Translations under genes and position numbers: made by a program
Notes under the pieces: generated by a model
The model's input: only the letters and a program-made list of their open reading frames with translations
What the model was told of the DNA's origin: nothing
Database searches by the model: none
In this document: in pieces, positions 54,989 to 64,000 of the stretch
Layout of the letters: every line of letters starts with the position of its first letter
How positions within the stretch are numbered: the stretch's first letter is position 1
DNA from: Nocardia shimofusensis NBRC 100134
GTDB lineage: Bacteria > Actinomycetota > Actinomycetes > Mycobacteriales > Mycobacteriaceae
Assembly (NCBI RefSeq): GCF_001613125.1
Contig: NZ_BDBT01000004.1
Span: 62,001 to 126,000, forward strand
Reading direction: 5' to 3'
DNA length: 64,000 bases

Positions 54989-55420
54989 GTGGCAGCGATT
55001 GCTTGGCTGGTGGCGGGGTTGTTGCTCGCTGCCGCGGAAGTGCTGGTCGGGGAACTCACACTGCTGATGCTCGGCGTCGCGGCCCTGGGCACGGCCGGAT
55101 TCAGCGCTCTCACCGATTTTCCCGTGGTGGTCGACGCGCTGGTCTTCGGGGTGATCACGCTGGTGCTGTTCGCCGGCGTGCGGCCGGTGTTGCGCCGGAA
55201 GTTCGACAACGCGCCGCCCACCCTGACCAACGTGCACGCGCTGCCCGGCAAGACCGCGACAGTGCTGGAGGAAGTGTCGGACTCCGCGGGCCTGGTGAAA
55301 CTGGGCGGCGAGGTGTGGACGGCGCGACCGATGAATGTGGGGGACGTCTTCGAACCGGGGGCGACCGTGTCCGTGATGATGATCGACGGCGCGACGGCCG
55401 TCGTATGGAAGGGACCGTAG
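54989..55420 (+). CDS. NfeD-like membrane protein
   Basis: A 143-residue short NfeD protein with three N-terminal helices and a C-terminal OB-fold domain (PGKTATVLEEVSDSAGLVKLGGEVWTAR). NfeD proteins pair with SPFH proteins; here the partner begins three bases after the stop. GTG at 54989 is favoured by the leaderless promoter; a GTG nine bases upstream is possible. Confidence 0.88.
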   Translation: MAAIAWLVAGLLLAAAEVLVGELTLLMLGVAALGTAGFSALTDFPVVVDALVFGVITLVLFAGVRPVLRRKFDNAPPTLTNVHALPGKTATVLEEVSDSAGLVKLGGEVWTARPMNVGDVFEPGATVSVMMIDGATAVVWKGP

Positions 55421-55423
55421 ACG

Positions 55424-56794
55424 ATGGAATTCCTGGTGGTCGCGCTCGTCATCGTGATCTTGATCGCGGTGGTGGTGCTCAAATCGGTCGCGCTCGTGCC
55501 GCAGGCCGAGGCCGCGGTCATCGAACGCCTCGGCCGATATTCGCGGACAGCGTCCGGTCAGCTGACCTTCCTGATTCCCTTCGCCGACCGCATCCGCGCC
55601 AAGGTCGATCTGCGTGAGCGCGTGGTCTCCTTCCCGCCGCAGCCGGTGATCACCCAGGACAACCTGACCCTGCAGATCGATTCGGTGGTCTACTTCCAGG
55701 TCACCAACCCGCAGGCCGCGGTCTACGAGATCAGCAACTACATCGCCGCGGTCGAGCAGTTGACCGTCACCACGCTGCGCAACGTGGTCGGCGGCATGAC
55801 GCTCGAGGAGACCCTGACCTCCCGCGACCAGATCAACAGCCAGCTGCGCGGGGTACTCGACGAGGCCACCGGCCGCTGGGGCCTGCGGGTCGCCCGAGTC
55901 GAGCTCAAGGCCATCGATCCGCCGCCGTCGATCCAGGAATCGATGGAAAAGCAGATGAAGGCCGACCGCGAGAAGCGCGCGATGATCCTCACCGCCGAGG
56001 GCACCCGCGAATCGCAGATCAAGACCGCCGAGGGCGCCAAGCAAGCGCAGATCCTGGCGGCCGAGGGTTCCAAGCAGTCGGCCATCCTCTCCGCCGAGGG
56101 CGAGCGTCAGGGCCGCATCCTGCGTGCCCAAGGCGAGCGCGCCGCCGCCTACCTGCAGGCGCAGGGCCAGGCCAAGGCCATCGAGAAGGTCTTCGCCGCG
56201 ATCAAGGCGGGCAAGCCGACCCCCGAGCTGCTGGCCTACCAGTACATGCAGACGCTGCCGATGGTCGCGCGCGGCGATGCCAACAAGGTGTGGATGGTAC
56301 CCAGCGATTTCGGTAAGGCGCTGGAAGGCTTCGCCCGCAATTTCGGCACCAAGGGCGAGGACGGCGTGTTCCGCTACGAACCGCCCGCCGAGCAGGTCGC
56401 CCCGCCGAAGGTGGAGGACGACTCCGACGTGGCCGACTGGTTCGACATGACCAGCGACCCCACCATCCAACGCGCCGTGCGTGCCGCGGAGGAGACCGCG
56501 CGCAAGCCCGTCGACGATCCGCTGCCGACTCCGCGTGCCCAGGCCGCGCAGCCGCCCGCGCCCGCACCGCAGCAGTCCGCTCCCCAGCAACCTGCCCCGC
56601 CGCAGCTCGAGCAGCAATCGTGGCAGCCCGGTCAGGGCATGGTGAAGCCGCCGGAGCAGCACGCCCAGCAGCCGCAGCCACCGCACGGCGGACAGGCGCA
56701 GGGACCCACCCCGCCGCAGGGCCGCCCACCGGAGGGCTACGGTCGTCCGCCGCAGGGTTACGGCCCGCCGCCGGAGGGGTACGGCCGGCAGTGA
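55424..56794 (+). CDS. SPFH/Band 7 membrane protein (stomatin/flotillin-like)
   Basis: A 456-residue protein with one N-terminal helix, an SPFH domain (RLGRYSRTASGQLTF, PPQPVITQDNLTLQIDSVVYF) and a helical oligomerisation region with repeated AEG(x)KQ units (residues 185-235). Residues 360-456 form a Gln/Pro/Gly tail ending in repeated PP(E/Q)GYGRPP units. It probably organises membrane microdomains together with NfeD. The tail is much longer than in most stomatin-like proteins. Confidence 0.92.
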   Translation: MEFLVVALVIVILIAVVVLKSVALVPQAEAAVIERLGRYSRTASGQLTFLIPFADRIRAKVDLRERVVSFPPQPVITQDNLTLQIDSVVYFQVTNPQAAVYEISNYIAAVEQLTVTTLRNVVGGMTLEETLTSRDQINSQLRGVLDEATGRWGLRVARVELKAIDPPPSIQESMEKQMKADREKRAMILTAEGTRESQIKTAEGAKQAQILAAEGSKQSAILSAEGERQGRILRAQGERAAAYLQAQGQAKAIEKVFAAIKAGKPTPELLAYQYMQTLPMVARGDANKVWMVPSDFGKALEGFARNFGTKGEDGVFRYEPPAEQVAPPKVEDDSDVADWFDMTSDPTIQRAVRAAEETARKPVDDPLPTPRAQAAQPPAPAPQQSAPQQPAPPQLEQQSWQPGQGMVKPPEQHAQQPQPPHGGQAQGPTPPQGRPPEGYGRPPQGYGPPPEGYGRQ

Positions 56795-56802
56795 GCCGCT
56801 GC

Positions 56803-56833
56803 GATGTGGGCCGCCGGTGATGCGCCCCACATC
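56803..56833 (+). terminator. Hairpin after the SPFH gene
   Basis: GATGTGGG (56803-56810) pairs with CCCACATC (56826-56833) across a 15-base loop, eight bases after the SPFH stop codon. Confidence 0.5.
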
Positions 56834-57130
56834 CGGAAGATTGCTGAGCAATCGCCAGGTCTCGGAGTTCGGGCAGCGGTGGCCGGTGGCCCCGATCAAC
56901 CGGTGAATGAGCCGTCGTTGCCCGAATCCGGAGAGAGCCTGATATCGCGCATCCGGTGCAATTCCCCAGAATGGTAATTCCTCGACAGCGCCGTGATCGG
57001 CGCAAGCGCGTCGGCGGAACTGTCCGCTCCCGCGCGATAGCCGGGAGTCCGCTCGCTTTCGTTGTGTCCCATCGCTATTCGATTCCATCGATACGATGGG
57101 TGAACGGACGCCGAATACTCTCGTCCTCGA

Positions 57131-57160
57131 TTGACTGGGGTTCGGCGCCGCCGTTCTAAT
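57131..57160 (+). promoter_or_regulatory. Promoter of the CorA-like gene
   Basis: TTGACT (57131-57136), an 18-base spacer and TCTAAT (57155-57160) form a sigma-A-like promoter about 60 bases before the start at 57220. The palindrome at 57085-57099 lies just upstream and may be an activator or repressor site. Confidence 0.65.
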
Positions 57161-57219
57161 GAACAACGGCGCGAGTTCGCGCGCCGTCTTCCGACGAACC
57201 GAAGTGGGGTGAGCAGCTG

Positions 57220-58206
57220 ATGCCCGCGCCGTCCATGGCCGCTTGTCCGTCCGCCGCCCCGGCGGGCGGCAGATCCTCGATCATCGCCGCGGAGGTGTTC
57301 GGCGACAACCTCGACACCGAAACGCTTGGCATGCACTGGATTCCGCTGCACGCGGGCGACGATCACATCGCCGCCGTGCTGCGCGAGCGGCTCGGTGTCG
57401 ACTTCACTCCGTGGCGTGACGGAGACGCCGGTCTCGCGATTCCCGGCGACTACACCTATCTCCCCGTACCGGTGAACTATTGCCGAGGCGAGACCATCGA
57501 ACGCGAGACCATCGTGTTCGCCCTCGGCGCGGAATTCCTGATCACTCTGCAACCGGCCGAGCCGTTCACGCCGTTCGAGACCGCGATCTCGGCCATGCGT
57601 GGCGACGCCACCCTCACCGCGTCCTCCTACGGTGTCGCCTTCGCCTTGCTCGGTGCGCTCAACGCCGCCTCCGAACGCGTCCTCGACCGCACCGCCCGGC
57701 AGCTGAACGCCCAGCGCGACGTGATCGCCGAGGCCGGTGCCGAGCACGGTCACGGCATGGGCGCGGCAGCCGTGCGCACGGTGATCCACCGGCTCGGCGA
57801 GATCGAACGGATCGTGTCGCGCGTCCGCGAAACCCAATCCCAGCTGGCCGTCGCCGCCCGCCGTCTCGACAACGACCTGGCGACTCGAACCAGCGGACTC
57901 GGCGGCCGCGTCGGTGTCCTGGTCGCCGACGTCGACCGGGTGGCCCGCCGCGCCGAACGCGACCACGACGCGCTGCGTTTCCTCGCCCAGTCCGCGACAG
58001 CCTGCCTAGGCGCGCGCCACAGCGCCATGTTGCGCCTGCTCACCGCCGTCGTCGCGGTGTTCGCACCACCCACCATGCTCGCCGCCGTCTACGCCGCCGA
58101 TTTCACCTGGCTGCCCGATCTCGACCCGATCCCCGCCCTGTTCGTCTTCGTCGTCGTGACCGCGCTCGCCGCAGCCCTCCCGCTGCGCAAGCTCGGCCGG
58201 AACTGA
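57220..58206 (+). CDS. CorA-like metal transporter without the GMN motif
   Basis: A 328-residue protein with the layout of the CorA superfamily: a cytoplasmic alpha/beta domain, long helices (about residues 145-260) and two C-terminal membrane helices. In CorA the first helix ends in YGMN; here the corresponding stretch PPTMLAAVYAADFTWLP has YAAD, so Gly, Met and Asn are all changed. It may be a divergent transporter of different selectivity or a non-transporting relative. ATG after a GGGGTGAG stretch. It has its own promoter and converges with the VTT gene. Confidence 0.75.
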   Translation: MPAPSMAACPSAAPAGGRSSIIAAEVFGDNLDTETLGMHWIPLHAGDDHIAAVLRERLGVDFTPWRDGDAGLAIPGDYTYLPVPVNYCRGETIERETIVFALGAEFLITLQPAEPFTPFETAISAMRGDATLTASSYGVAFALLGALNAASERVLDRTARQLNAQRDVIAEAGAEHGHGMGAAAVRTVIHRLGEIERIVSRVRETQSQLAVAARRLDNDLATRTSGLGGRVGVLVADVDRVARRAERDHDALRFLAQSATACLGARHSAMLRLLTAVVAVFAPPTMLAAVYAADFTWLPDLDPIPALFVFVVVTALAAALPLRKLGRN

Positions 58207-58292
58207 CCGGCCGCGCCATCGCCACCGACTGGGGGACGCGCATCCCCGCGGCGGGATCATCGACGGAGTGACCGGCCGGTGGGCGGGTGGAC

Positions 58293-58991
58293 TCAGCGCC
58301 GGGACGTCCCGGTGGCGGCATCGATCGCCGCGTCGCCCACCGTCGGTTCGGCGGCCGGCTCCCACCGGGCGTCGATCACCAGACCGAGGAGTCCGATGGA
58401 CAGGCAGATCGCCGAGACCGCGAGCATGGCCGGGTGGGTGCCGCCGGTGAGCGCGTCGGCGAGGATCACCGTGGCGATCGTCCCGGGGGCCGAACCGACG
58501 ATGGTGGCCAGCAGGTAGGGCTTGACCCGGATGGAGGTCAGCGCGCAGCAGTAGTTGACCACCGAGAACGGGGCGAAGGAGATCAGCCGCAGCGAGCCGA
58601 CCGCGAGCCAGCCGCGCCTGCGCAGCCGGTCGTCGATCGCGCGGACCTTCGGATGGGTGAGGTGAGCGGCGACCCGGTCCCGATCCATCGCCCGCACGAG
58701 ACGCAATGCCAGCACCGCGGCGATGGCGGTCGCGGTCATGGCGACGGGGATGCCGACCCCCACGCCGAAGAGCACGCCGCAACTGACGGTGAGGACGGTG
58801 CGGGGAATCGGCGCGACCGCGACGACGGCGTAGATCAGCAGGAACAACGGCGGGAACCACGCGCCGAGCGACCCGGCCCAGTCCTGGATCTGCTGCGGGG
58901 TGGGCAGTGGGACCAGTAGCGCGGCGACGAACAGCCCGCCGAGAACGGCGAACAGCGCGACGATACGCGGATTCCTGAGCAAGGCCCTCAC
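58293..58991 (-). CDS. TVP38/TMEM64 (VTT domain) membrane protein
   Basis: A 232-residue polytopic membrane protein of the DedA/VTT superfamily (SNARE-associated Golgi protein domain). The core carries APIPRTVLTVSCGVLFG and LRLISFAPFSVVNYCC, the two conserved re-entrant-loop motifs. It corresponds to the Rv1491c position in mycobacteria. Possibly a lipid scramblase or transporter; the substrate is unknown. It is divergent from mutA. Confidence 0.88.
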   Translation of the reverse strand: MRALLRNPRIVALFAVLGGLFVAALLVPLPTPQQIQDWAGSLGAWFPPLFLLIYAVVAVAPIPRTVLTVSCGVLFGVGVGIPVAMTATAIAAVLALRLVRAMDRDRVAAHLTHPKVRAIDDRLRRRGWLAVGSLRLISFAPFSVVNYCCALTSIRVKPYLLATIVGSAPGTIATVILADALTGGTHPAMLAVSAICLSIGLLGLVIDARWEPAAEPTVGDAAIDAATGTSRR

Positions 58992-59175
58992 TCACCAGAG
59001 GTTACCGGTTGGTAGTGGCACTCCAGGTCAGCCGCCGGTCTCGCTGCCGCTAGCATCAATGGAAACGGGACGAATGCTCGTTAACCTACGTGCTCGCTGA
59101 GCTGGGCGAACAACGCAGGTTCCGGGTGCACAGGGGTGTGCGCGCCCCGTGGTCGAGTGGAAGAGGGAAGAAGCT

Positions 59176-61041
59176 ATGCCGATCGCTTCAGATCCGTCTC
59201 CGGGTGCGGAGGCAGTGCCGCAGTACGGTGCGTGGCGCAAGGGTGTGGCGGGCGTGCTCGCCAAGGCGCGCAGGGTCGACGTGGCCGATCTGCCCGACGA
59301 GCCCGAGCAACTGCTCGCGCAGACGACCTACGACGGCCTGACCGTCAACCCGCTCTACACGCGCCGTGACGAGCGCCCCGAACCGCCGCTGCCCGGCGCG
59401 TTCCCGTTCGTGCGCGGCCGCGACGCCGAGCGCGACGCGCACCGCGGCTGGAACGTCAGCGCCGACTTCACCGGCGCCGACGCCGAAGCGGTCAACCGGG
59501 AGATCCTCGCCGGGCTGGAGAACGGCCTGAGCGCCATCCGCCTCGGCGTGGGCGCGAACGGCGTGCCCGTGGCCGACCTGCCCACCGCTGTGCGCGGCCT
59601 GCTCTTCGAGCTCGCCCCGCTGGCACTGAGTGCCGGTGTCGACATCACCGAAGCGGCCGCTCAGCTGTTAGGCGCGCTCGACGCCTACCAGGTCGAGGAT
59701 CGCGCCGGAATCGAAATCGGCCTCGGCGCAGGCCCGCTCACGAGTGCCTTCGCCGGTGCCTCCGACACCGACCTCGCCCAGACCGTCGAACTGGCGAAGC
59801 AGGCCGTCGCCCGCGCCGAGACGGTGCGCGCGATCACCGTGGACGGCACCGCCTTTCACAACGCCGGCGCCTCCGATGCCCAGGAACTCGGCGCCTCCGT
59901 GGCCGCCGGCCTGGCCTACCTGCGTGCGCTCACCGCCGCCGGTGTCGAGATCGCCGACGCGCTCGGCCAGCTCGAGTTCCGCTTCGCCGCCACCGACGAC
60001 CAATTCGCCACCATCGCGAAATTCCGTGCCGCACGCACCCTCTGGGCCCGCGTCGCCCAGGTCTCCGGCGCCCCGGAAGCCGGCGGCGCCCCGCAGCACG
60101 CCGTCACCTCCGCCGCCATGATGAGCAAGCGCGACCCCTGGGTGAACCTGCTGCGCACCACGCTCGCCTCCTTCGGCGCGGGCGTCGGTGGCGCCGACAC
60201 CCTCACCGTGCTGCCCTTCGATTCCGCGCTGCCCACCGGCGAGCTCGGCGTCTCGAAGTCGTTCTCCGACCGCATGGCCCGCAACACCCAGCTCCTGCTG
60301 CTCGAGGAATCCCACCTCGGTCACGTGCAGGATCCGGCCGCGGGCTCCTGGTACGTCGAGTCCTACACCTCCGAACTCGCCGCCAAGGCATGGGAATTCA
60401 TGCAGGAACTCGAGCGCGACGGCGGCTACGAGGCCGCGTTGGAGTCCGGCAAGCTCGCCGAGACCATCGCCGCGACCAAGGCCGCTCGCGACAGCGACGT
60501 GGCCCACCGCAAGTTCGCGGTCACCGGCGTCAACGAGTTCCCGAATCTGGCCGAGAAGCCGCTGTCCGAGCGGGCCCGCACCCCCGAAACGATCGCCCGC
60601 TACGGCGCGGCCTTCGAGGCGCTGCGCGACCGTTCCGACGCGTACCTCGCCGCCAACGGCACCCGCCCCCAGGCGCTGCTGGTGCCGCTGGGCACGGTCG
60701 CCGAACACAACGTGCGCGTCACGTTCATCGCGAACCTGCTCGCCTCCGGCGGCATCGAATCGGTGAACCCGGGACCGCTGGCAGGCGAGGGCATCACCGC
60801 CGCCGCCAAGGAAGCGCAAGCTCCGATCGCGGTGCTCTGCGGTTCGGACGCGCGCTACGGCACGGACGCGGGCGCGGCGGTCGAAGCGCTGCGCGCCGCC
60901 GGAGTGGAGACAGTGCTGCTGGCAGGCGCGGCGAAGGCCGTGGCCGAGCTCGACGGAGAGCAGCGCCCGGACGGATTCCTCGCCGCGAAGATCGACGCGG
61001 TCGCGGCACTGTCCGACCTGCTGGAGAAGGTGGGAGCCTGA
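59176..61041 (+). CDS. mutA: Methylmalonyl-CoA mutase small subunit
   Basis: A 621-residue small (beta) subunit of methylmalonyl-CoA mutase, catalytically inactive partner of MutB. It keeps the mutase barrel ([31 protein letters not shown]) and a cobalamin-type C-terminal domain without the cobalamin-ligating DxHxxG ([12 protein letters not shown] in its place). The ATG at 59176 follows GGGAAGAAG. The stop overlaps mutB. It works with the B12 importer at 23.9-26.9 kb. Confidence 0.95.
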   Translation: MPIASDPSPGAEAVPQYGAWRKGVAGVLAKARRVDVADLPDEPEQLLAQTTYDGLTVNPLYTRRDERPEPPLPGAFPFVRGRDAERDAHRGWNVSADFTGADAEAVNREILAGLENGLSAIRLGVGANGVPVADLPTAVRGLLFELAPLALSAGVDITEAAAQLLGALDAYQVEDRAGIEIGLGAGPLTSAFAGASDTDLAQTVELAKQAVARAETVRAITVDGTAFHNAGASDAQELGASVAAGLAYLRALTAAGVEIADALGQLEFRFAATDDQFATIAKFRAARTLWARVAQVSGAPEAGGAPQHAVTSAAMMSKRDPWVNLLRTTLASFGAGVGGADTLTVLPFDSALPTGELGVSKSFSDRMARNTQLLLLEESHLGHVQDPAAGSWYVESYTSELAAKAWEFMQELERDGGYEAALESGKLAETIAATKAARDSDVAHRKFAVTGVNEFPNLAEKPLSERARTPETIARYGAAFEALRDRSDAYLAANGTRPQALLVPLGTVAEHNVRVTFIANLLASGGIESVNPGPLAGEGITAAAKEAQAPIAVLCGSDARYGTDAGAAVEALRAAGVETVLLAGAAKAVAELDGEQRPDGFLAAKIDAVAALSDLLEKVGA

Positions 61042-63320
61042 TGACCCTCAGTCATGTCGAAGAGCCGGGCGGCCTGGCGAGCCCGGTGGGCAGCTTCGCC
61101 GAGGTGCCGCTGACCGACCACGAACCCGAAGCCGCCGCGGTCGACGCCGCCCAGGTCGAGGAATTCGTGCGCGGCGCCGCCGAGGCCAACAACTACGCGC
61201 CCGAGCAGCTGACCTGGTCGACCCCGGAAGGCATCGATGTGCCGCCGGTGTTCACCAAGGCCGACCGCGACGCCGTCGTCGAAGCGGGCTACCCGCTCGA
61301 CAGCGTGCCCGGCGTGGCGCCGTTCGTGCGCGGCCCGTACCCGACCATGTACGTCAACCAGCCGTGGACCATCCGCCAGTACGCGGGCTTCTCCACCGCC
61401 GCCGACTCCAACGCCTTCTACCGCCGCAACCTGCAGGCCGGTCAGAAGGGCCTGTCGGTCGCCTTCGACCTGGCCACGCACCGTGGCTACGACTCCGACC
61501 ACCCCCGCGTGCAGGGTGACGTCGGCATGGCGGGCGTGGCGATCGACTCCATCCTGGACATGCGCCAGCTGTTCGATCACATCCCGCTGGACCAGGTCTC
61601 GGTGTCGATGACCATGAACGGCGCGGTGCTGCCGATCCTGGCCCTCTACGTCGTCGCCGCCGAGGAGCAGGGCGTCAAGCCCGAGCAGCTGGCCGGAACC
61701 ATTCAGAACGACATTCTGAAAGAGTTCATGGTCCGCAACACCTACATCTACCCGCCCAAGCCCTCGATGCGGATCATCTCCGACATCTTCGCCTTCACCA
61801 GCTCGAAGATGCCGAAGTTCAACTCGATCTCCATCTCCGGCTACCACATCCAGGAAGCAGGCGCGACCGCCGACCTGGAGCTCGCCTACACCCTCGCCGA
61901 CGGCGTGGAGTACATCAAGGCGGGCATCGAAGCGGGCATGGAGGTCGACAAGTTCGCCCCCCGCCTGTCGTTCTTCTGGGCCATCGGCATGAACTTCTTC
62001 ATGGAGGTCGCCAAGCTGCGCGCCGGCCGCCTGCTGTGGAGCGAACTGGTCTCCAAGTTCGAGCCCAAGAACACCAAATCCCTCGCCCTGCGCACCCATT
62101 CGCAGACCTCCGGCTGGTCCCTGACCGCCCAGGACGTCTACAACAATGTCGCGCGCACCTGCATCGAGGCGATGGCCGCCACCCAGGGCCACACCCAGTC
62201 CCTGCACACCAACGCCCTCGACGAGGCGCTGGCCCTGCCCACGGACTTCTCCGCCCGCATCGCCCGCAACACCCAGCTGCTCATCCAGCAGGAGTCCAAC
62301 ACCACCCGCCCGGCCGACCCCTGGGGCGGCTCGTACTACGTCGAGTGGCTGACCCACCAGCTGGCCGAACGGGCGAGGGCGCACATCGCCGAGATCGAGG
62401 CGCACGGCGGTATGGCGCAGGCGATTTCGGAGGGCATCCCGAAGCTGCGCATCGAGGAAGCCGCCGCCCGCACCCAGGCCCGCATCGACACCGGCCAGCA
62501 GCCGGTGATCGGCGTGAACAAGTACCAGGTCGAAGAGGACCAGGCCGTCGAGGTCCTCAAGGTCGAGAACTCCCGCGTCCGCGCCGAGCAGCTCGAGAAG
62601 CTCCAGCGCCTGCGCGCCGAGCGCGACCAGGACGCCGTCGACCGCGCCCTGGCCGAACTCACCCGCGCCGCCGCCTCCACCGAGGGCGGCATGGAGAACA
62701 ACCTGCTCGCCCTGGCCATCGACGCCGCCCGCGCCAAGGCCACCGTCGGCGAGATCTCCGACGCCCTGGAGAAGGTCTACGGCCGCCACCAGGCCGAGAT
62801 CCGTACCCTGTCGGGTGTGTACCGCGACGAGGCCGGAAAGGTCACCAACATCACCGCCGCGAGCAAGCTCGTCGAGGAGTTCGCCGAGGCCGAAGGCCGA
62901 CGCCCCCGCATCCTCGTCGCCAAGATGGGCCAGGACGGTCACGACCGAGGCCAGAAGGTGATCGCCACCGCCTTCGCCGACCTCGGCTTCGACGTCGACG
63001 TGGGCCCGCTGTTCCAGACCCCCGAAGAGGTGGCGCAGCAGGCAGCAGACAACGACGTCCACATCGTCGGTGTCTCCTCCCTCGCCGCGGGCCACCTCAC
63101 GCTGGTGCCGGCCCTGCGCCAGGCACTGGCCGATGTCGGACGCCCCGACATCATGGTCGTGGTCGGCGGCGTGATCCCGCCCGGCGACTTCGACGAACTG
63201 TATGAGGCGGGCGCGGCGGCGATCTTCCCGCCGGGCACCGTCATCGCCGACGCCGCGATCGACCTGCTCGGCAAGTTGGCTGCCGAGCTGGGTCATGAGG
63301 TGGGGTCCTCGGCGGAATGA
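61041..63320 (+). CDS. mutB: Methylmalonyl-CoA mutase large subunit
   Basis: A 759-residue catalytic subunit that isomerises (R)-methylmalonyl-CoA and succinyl-CoA using adenosylcobalamin. The substrate barrel includes [21 protein letters not shown], and the cobalamin-ligating motif DGHDRG has the lower-ligand histidine at H634, followed by GVSSLAAGH. In actinobacteria it serves propionate and odd-chain fatty-acid catabolism and supply of methylmalonyl-CoA for lipids. The ATG overlaps the mutA stop, and the stop overlaps meaB as ATGA. Confidence 0.97.
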   Translation: MTLSHVEEPGGLASPVGSFAEVPLTDHEPEAAAVDAAQVEEFVRGAAEANNYAPEQLTWSTPEGIDVPPVFTKADRDAVVEAGYPLDSVPGVAPFVRGPYPTMYVNQPWTIRQYAGFSTAADSNAFYRRNLQAGQKGLSVAFDLATHRGYDSDHPRVQGDVGMAGVAIDSILDMRQLFDHIPLDQVSVSMTMNGAVLPILALYVVAAEEQGVKPEQLAGTIQNDILKEFMVRNTYIYPPKPSMRIISDIFAFTSSKMPKFNSISISGYHIQEAGATADLELAYTLADGVEYIKAGIEAGMEVDKFAPRLSFFWAIGMNFFMEVAKLRAGRLLWSELVSKFEPKNTKSLALRTHSQTSGWSLTAQDVYNNVARTCIEAMAATQGHTQSLHTNALDEALALPTDFSARIARNTQLLIQQESNTTRPADPWGGSYYVEWLTHQLAERARAHIAEIEAHGGMAQAISEGIPKLRIEEAAARTQARIDTGQQPVIGVNKYQVEEDQAVEVLKVENSRVRAEQLEKLQRLRAERDQDAVDRALAELTRAAASTEGGMENNLLALAIDAARAKATVGEISDALEKVYGRHQAEIRTLSGVYRDEAGKVTNITAASKLVEEFAEAEGRRPRILVAKMGQDGHDRGQKVIATAFADLGFDVDVGPLFQTPEEVAQQAADNDVHIVGVSSLAAGHLTLVPALRQALADVGRPDIMVVVGGVIPPGDFDELYEAGAAAIFPPGTVIADAAIDLLGKLAAELGHEVGSSAE

Positions 63321-64000
63321 GCGAACCGGGTTCCGCCGCGCCTGCTGTGCGGGCGCAGCGGAAGATCGACGTAGACGAACTCGCCGCTGCCGTCCGGCGG
63401 AATGACCGGGCGGCATTGGCACGGGCGATCACGCTGGTCGAGTCGACCAGGTCCGATCACCGGGCGCTGGCGCAGCAACTCTTGTTGCGTCTCACCCCTG
63501 AGGACACCGACTCGAACACGACCGTAGTGTCGAATCGCGTTGGTATCACGGGCGTTCCTGGCGTTGGCAAGTCGACCTTTATCGACTCTCTCGGCATGTA
63601 CCTGATTGGCGAGGGCCACCGAGTTGCCGTGTTGGCGGTCGATCCGTCGTCCACTCGGACCGGTGGCTCCATTCTCGGCGACAAGACGCGCATGGCGCGG
63701 TTGTCCGTCGAGCCCGATGCGTTCATTCGGCCTTCGCCGACCGCGGGCACGCTCGGCGGTGTCGCCAAGGCGACCCGCGAGACCATCGTTCTGCTCGAAG
63801 CCGCTGGCTACGACGTGATTTTGGTGGAGACCGTCGGTGTCGGGCAGTCCGAGGTGACGGTCGCGAACATGGTCGACGTGTTCTGCTTCTTGACTCTGGC
63901 CCGCACCGGTGATCAGTTGCAGGGCATCAAGAAGGGCGTGCTCGAGCTGGCCGAAATCGTCGCGGTCAACAAAGCCGACGGCAAGCATGAGCTGGAGGCG
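63317..64000 (+). CDS. meaB: Methylmalonyl-CoA mutase-associated GTPase MeaB, 3' part missing
   Basis: The first 228 codons of a MeaB G-protein that protects and reactivates methylmalonyl-CoA mutase. Walker A is GVPGVGKST near residue 80; [19 protein letters not shown] is the typical switch region, then [11 protein letters not shown] and AVNKADG. Codons here use T and G at third positions more often than in mutA and mutB, a mild shift. It is coupled to mutB by ATGA and runs off the right edge. Confidence 0.95.
   Translation, partial: MSEPGSAAPAVRAQRKIDVDELAAAVRRNDRAALARAITLVESTRSDHRALAQQLLLRLTPEDTDSNTTVVSNRVGITGVPGVGKSTFIDSLGMYLIGEGHRVAVLAVDPSSTRTGGSILGDKTRMARLSVEPDAFIRPSPTAGTLGGVAKATRETIVLLEAAGYDVILVETVGVGQSEVTVANMVDVFCFLTLARTGDQLQGIKKGVLELAEIVAVNKADGKHELEA

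Larger units (their letters stand above)
56795..57219. other. 425-base intergenic region before the CorA-like gene
   Basis: It contains the hairpin after the SPFH gene (56803-56833), a palindrome CCATCG-ATA-CGATGG (57085-57099) and a promoter (57131-57160). The rest shows no gene or repeat I recognise. Confidence 0.6.

Noticed and set aside
54877..55521. Extension of the DUF3097 gene across nfeD
   Set aside because: Low-complexity Thr/Ser shadow of nfeD and SPFH; a GTG at 54876 starts the conserved region.
60855..63422. 855-codon minus-strand frame opposite mutB
   Set aside because: Shadow of methylmalonyl-CoA mutase with no motif of its own.

Overview
This 64 kb window is high-GC actinobacterial chromosome, most likely Nocardia or a close mycolic-acid relative. 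The evidence is the gene content (fabG1-inhA, an MptB-type mannosyltransferase, RipA, SufR-type suf operon, coproporphyrin ferrochelatase, OpcA), the frequent GTG starts and 1-8 base gene overlaps, several leaderless-type promoters, and a gene order that largely parallels the opcA-zwf2-tal-tkt to mutB-meaB stretch of Mycobacterium tuberculosis as I remember it. No rRNA, tRNA, insertion sequence, prophage or CRISPR array was seen.

Layout. (1) 1-8.2 kb, minus strand: a fused 2-oxo acid dehydrogenase E1 cut by the left edge, then the pentose phosphate operon tkt-tal-zwf-opcA-pgl. (2) 8.4-16.1 kb: haem O/A synthesis (ctaB, ctaA), a quinone oxidoreductase, two small unknown proteins, an ABC exporter and a mannosyltransferase. 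(3) 16.2-22.7 kb: the sufR-B-D-C-S-U-T iron-sulfur assembly operon with a SufR operator over its start codon. (4) 22.7-36.9 kb: an accessory block that I do not recall in the M. tuberculosis order: a secreted DUF4189 protein behind an RBS-occluding hairpin, a cobalamin-riboswitch-controlled ABC importer, a duplicated histidine-rich protein, a nitronate monooxygenase, an MpaB-type oxygenase with its TetR regulator, a DUF4247/DUF350/spermidine-synthase-like operon, and Ku with a lycopene cyclase. (5) 37-44 kb: an ABC-F protein, a small HTH protein, an MvdD-like ATP-grasp ligase, and acn-acnR with an AcnR operator. (6) 44.3-52.8 kb: cell-wall and envelope genes: a DUF6676 protein, RipA-type endopeptidase, MoxR-DUF58-VWA, fabG1-inhA and ferrochelatase. 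(7) 53-64 kb: two conserved unknowns (one DUF3097), NfeD-SPFH, a CorA-like protein without the GMN motif, a VTT membrane protein, and mutA-mutB-meaB running off the right edge.

How it fits together. Cobalamin links two regions: the riboswitch-controlled importer at 23.7-26.9 kb could supply the B12 cofactor of methylmalonyl-CoA mutase, which MeaB protects. Iron-sulfur and haem functions also cluster (suf, acn, ctaA/ctaB, ferrochelatase), and SufR and AcnR each have a recognisable operator here. The most useful new leads are regulatory: two operators matching published motifs, promoters with embedded palindromes, the hairpin covering a ribosome binding site, and the folded leader ahead of the cell-wall hydrolase. 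No clearly new multi-gene system was found. The most unusual genes are the duplicated histidine-rich protein, the isolated MvdD-like ligase and the CorA-like protein lacking GMN.
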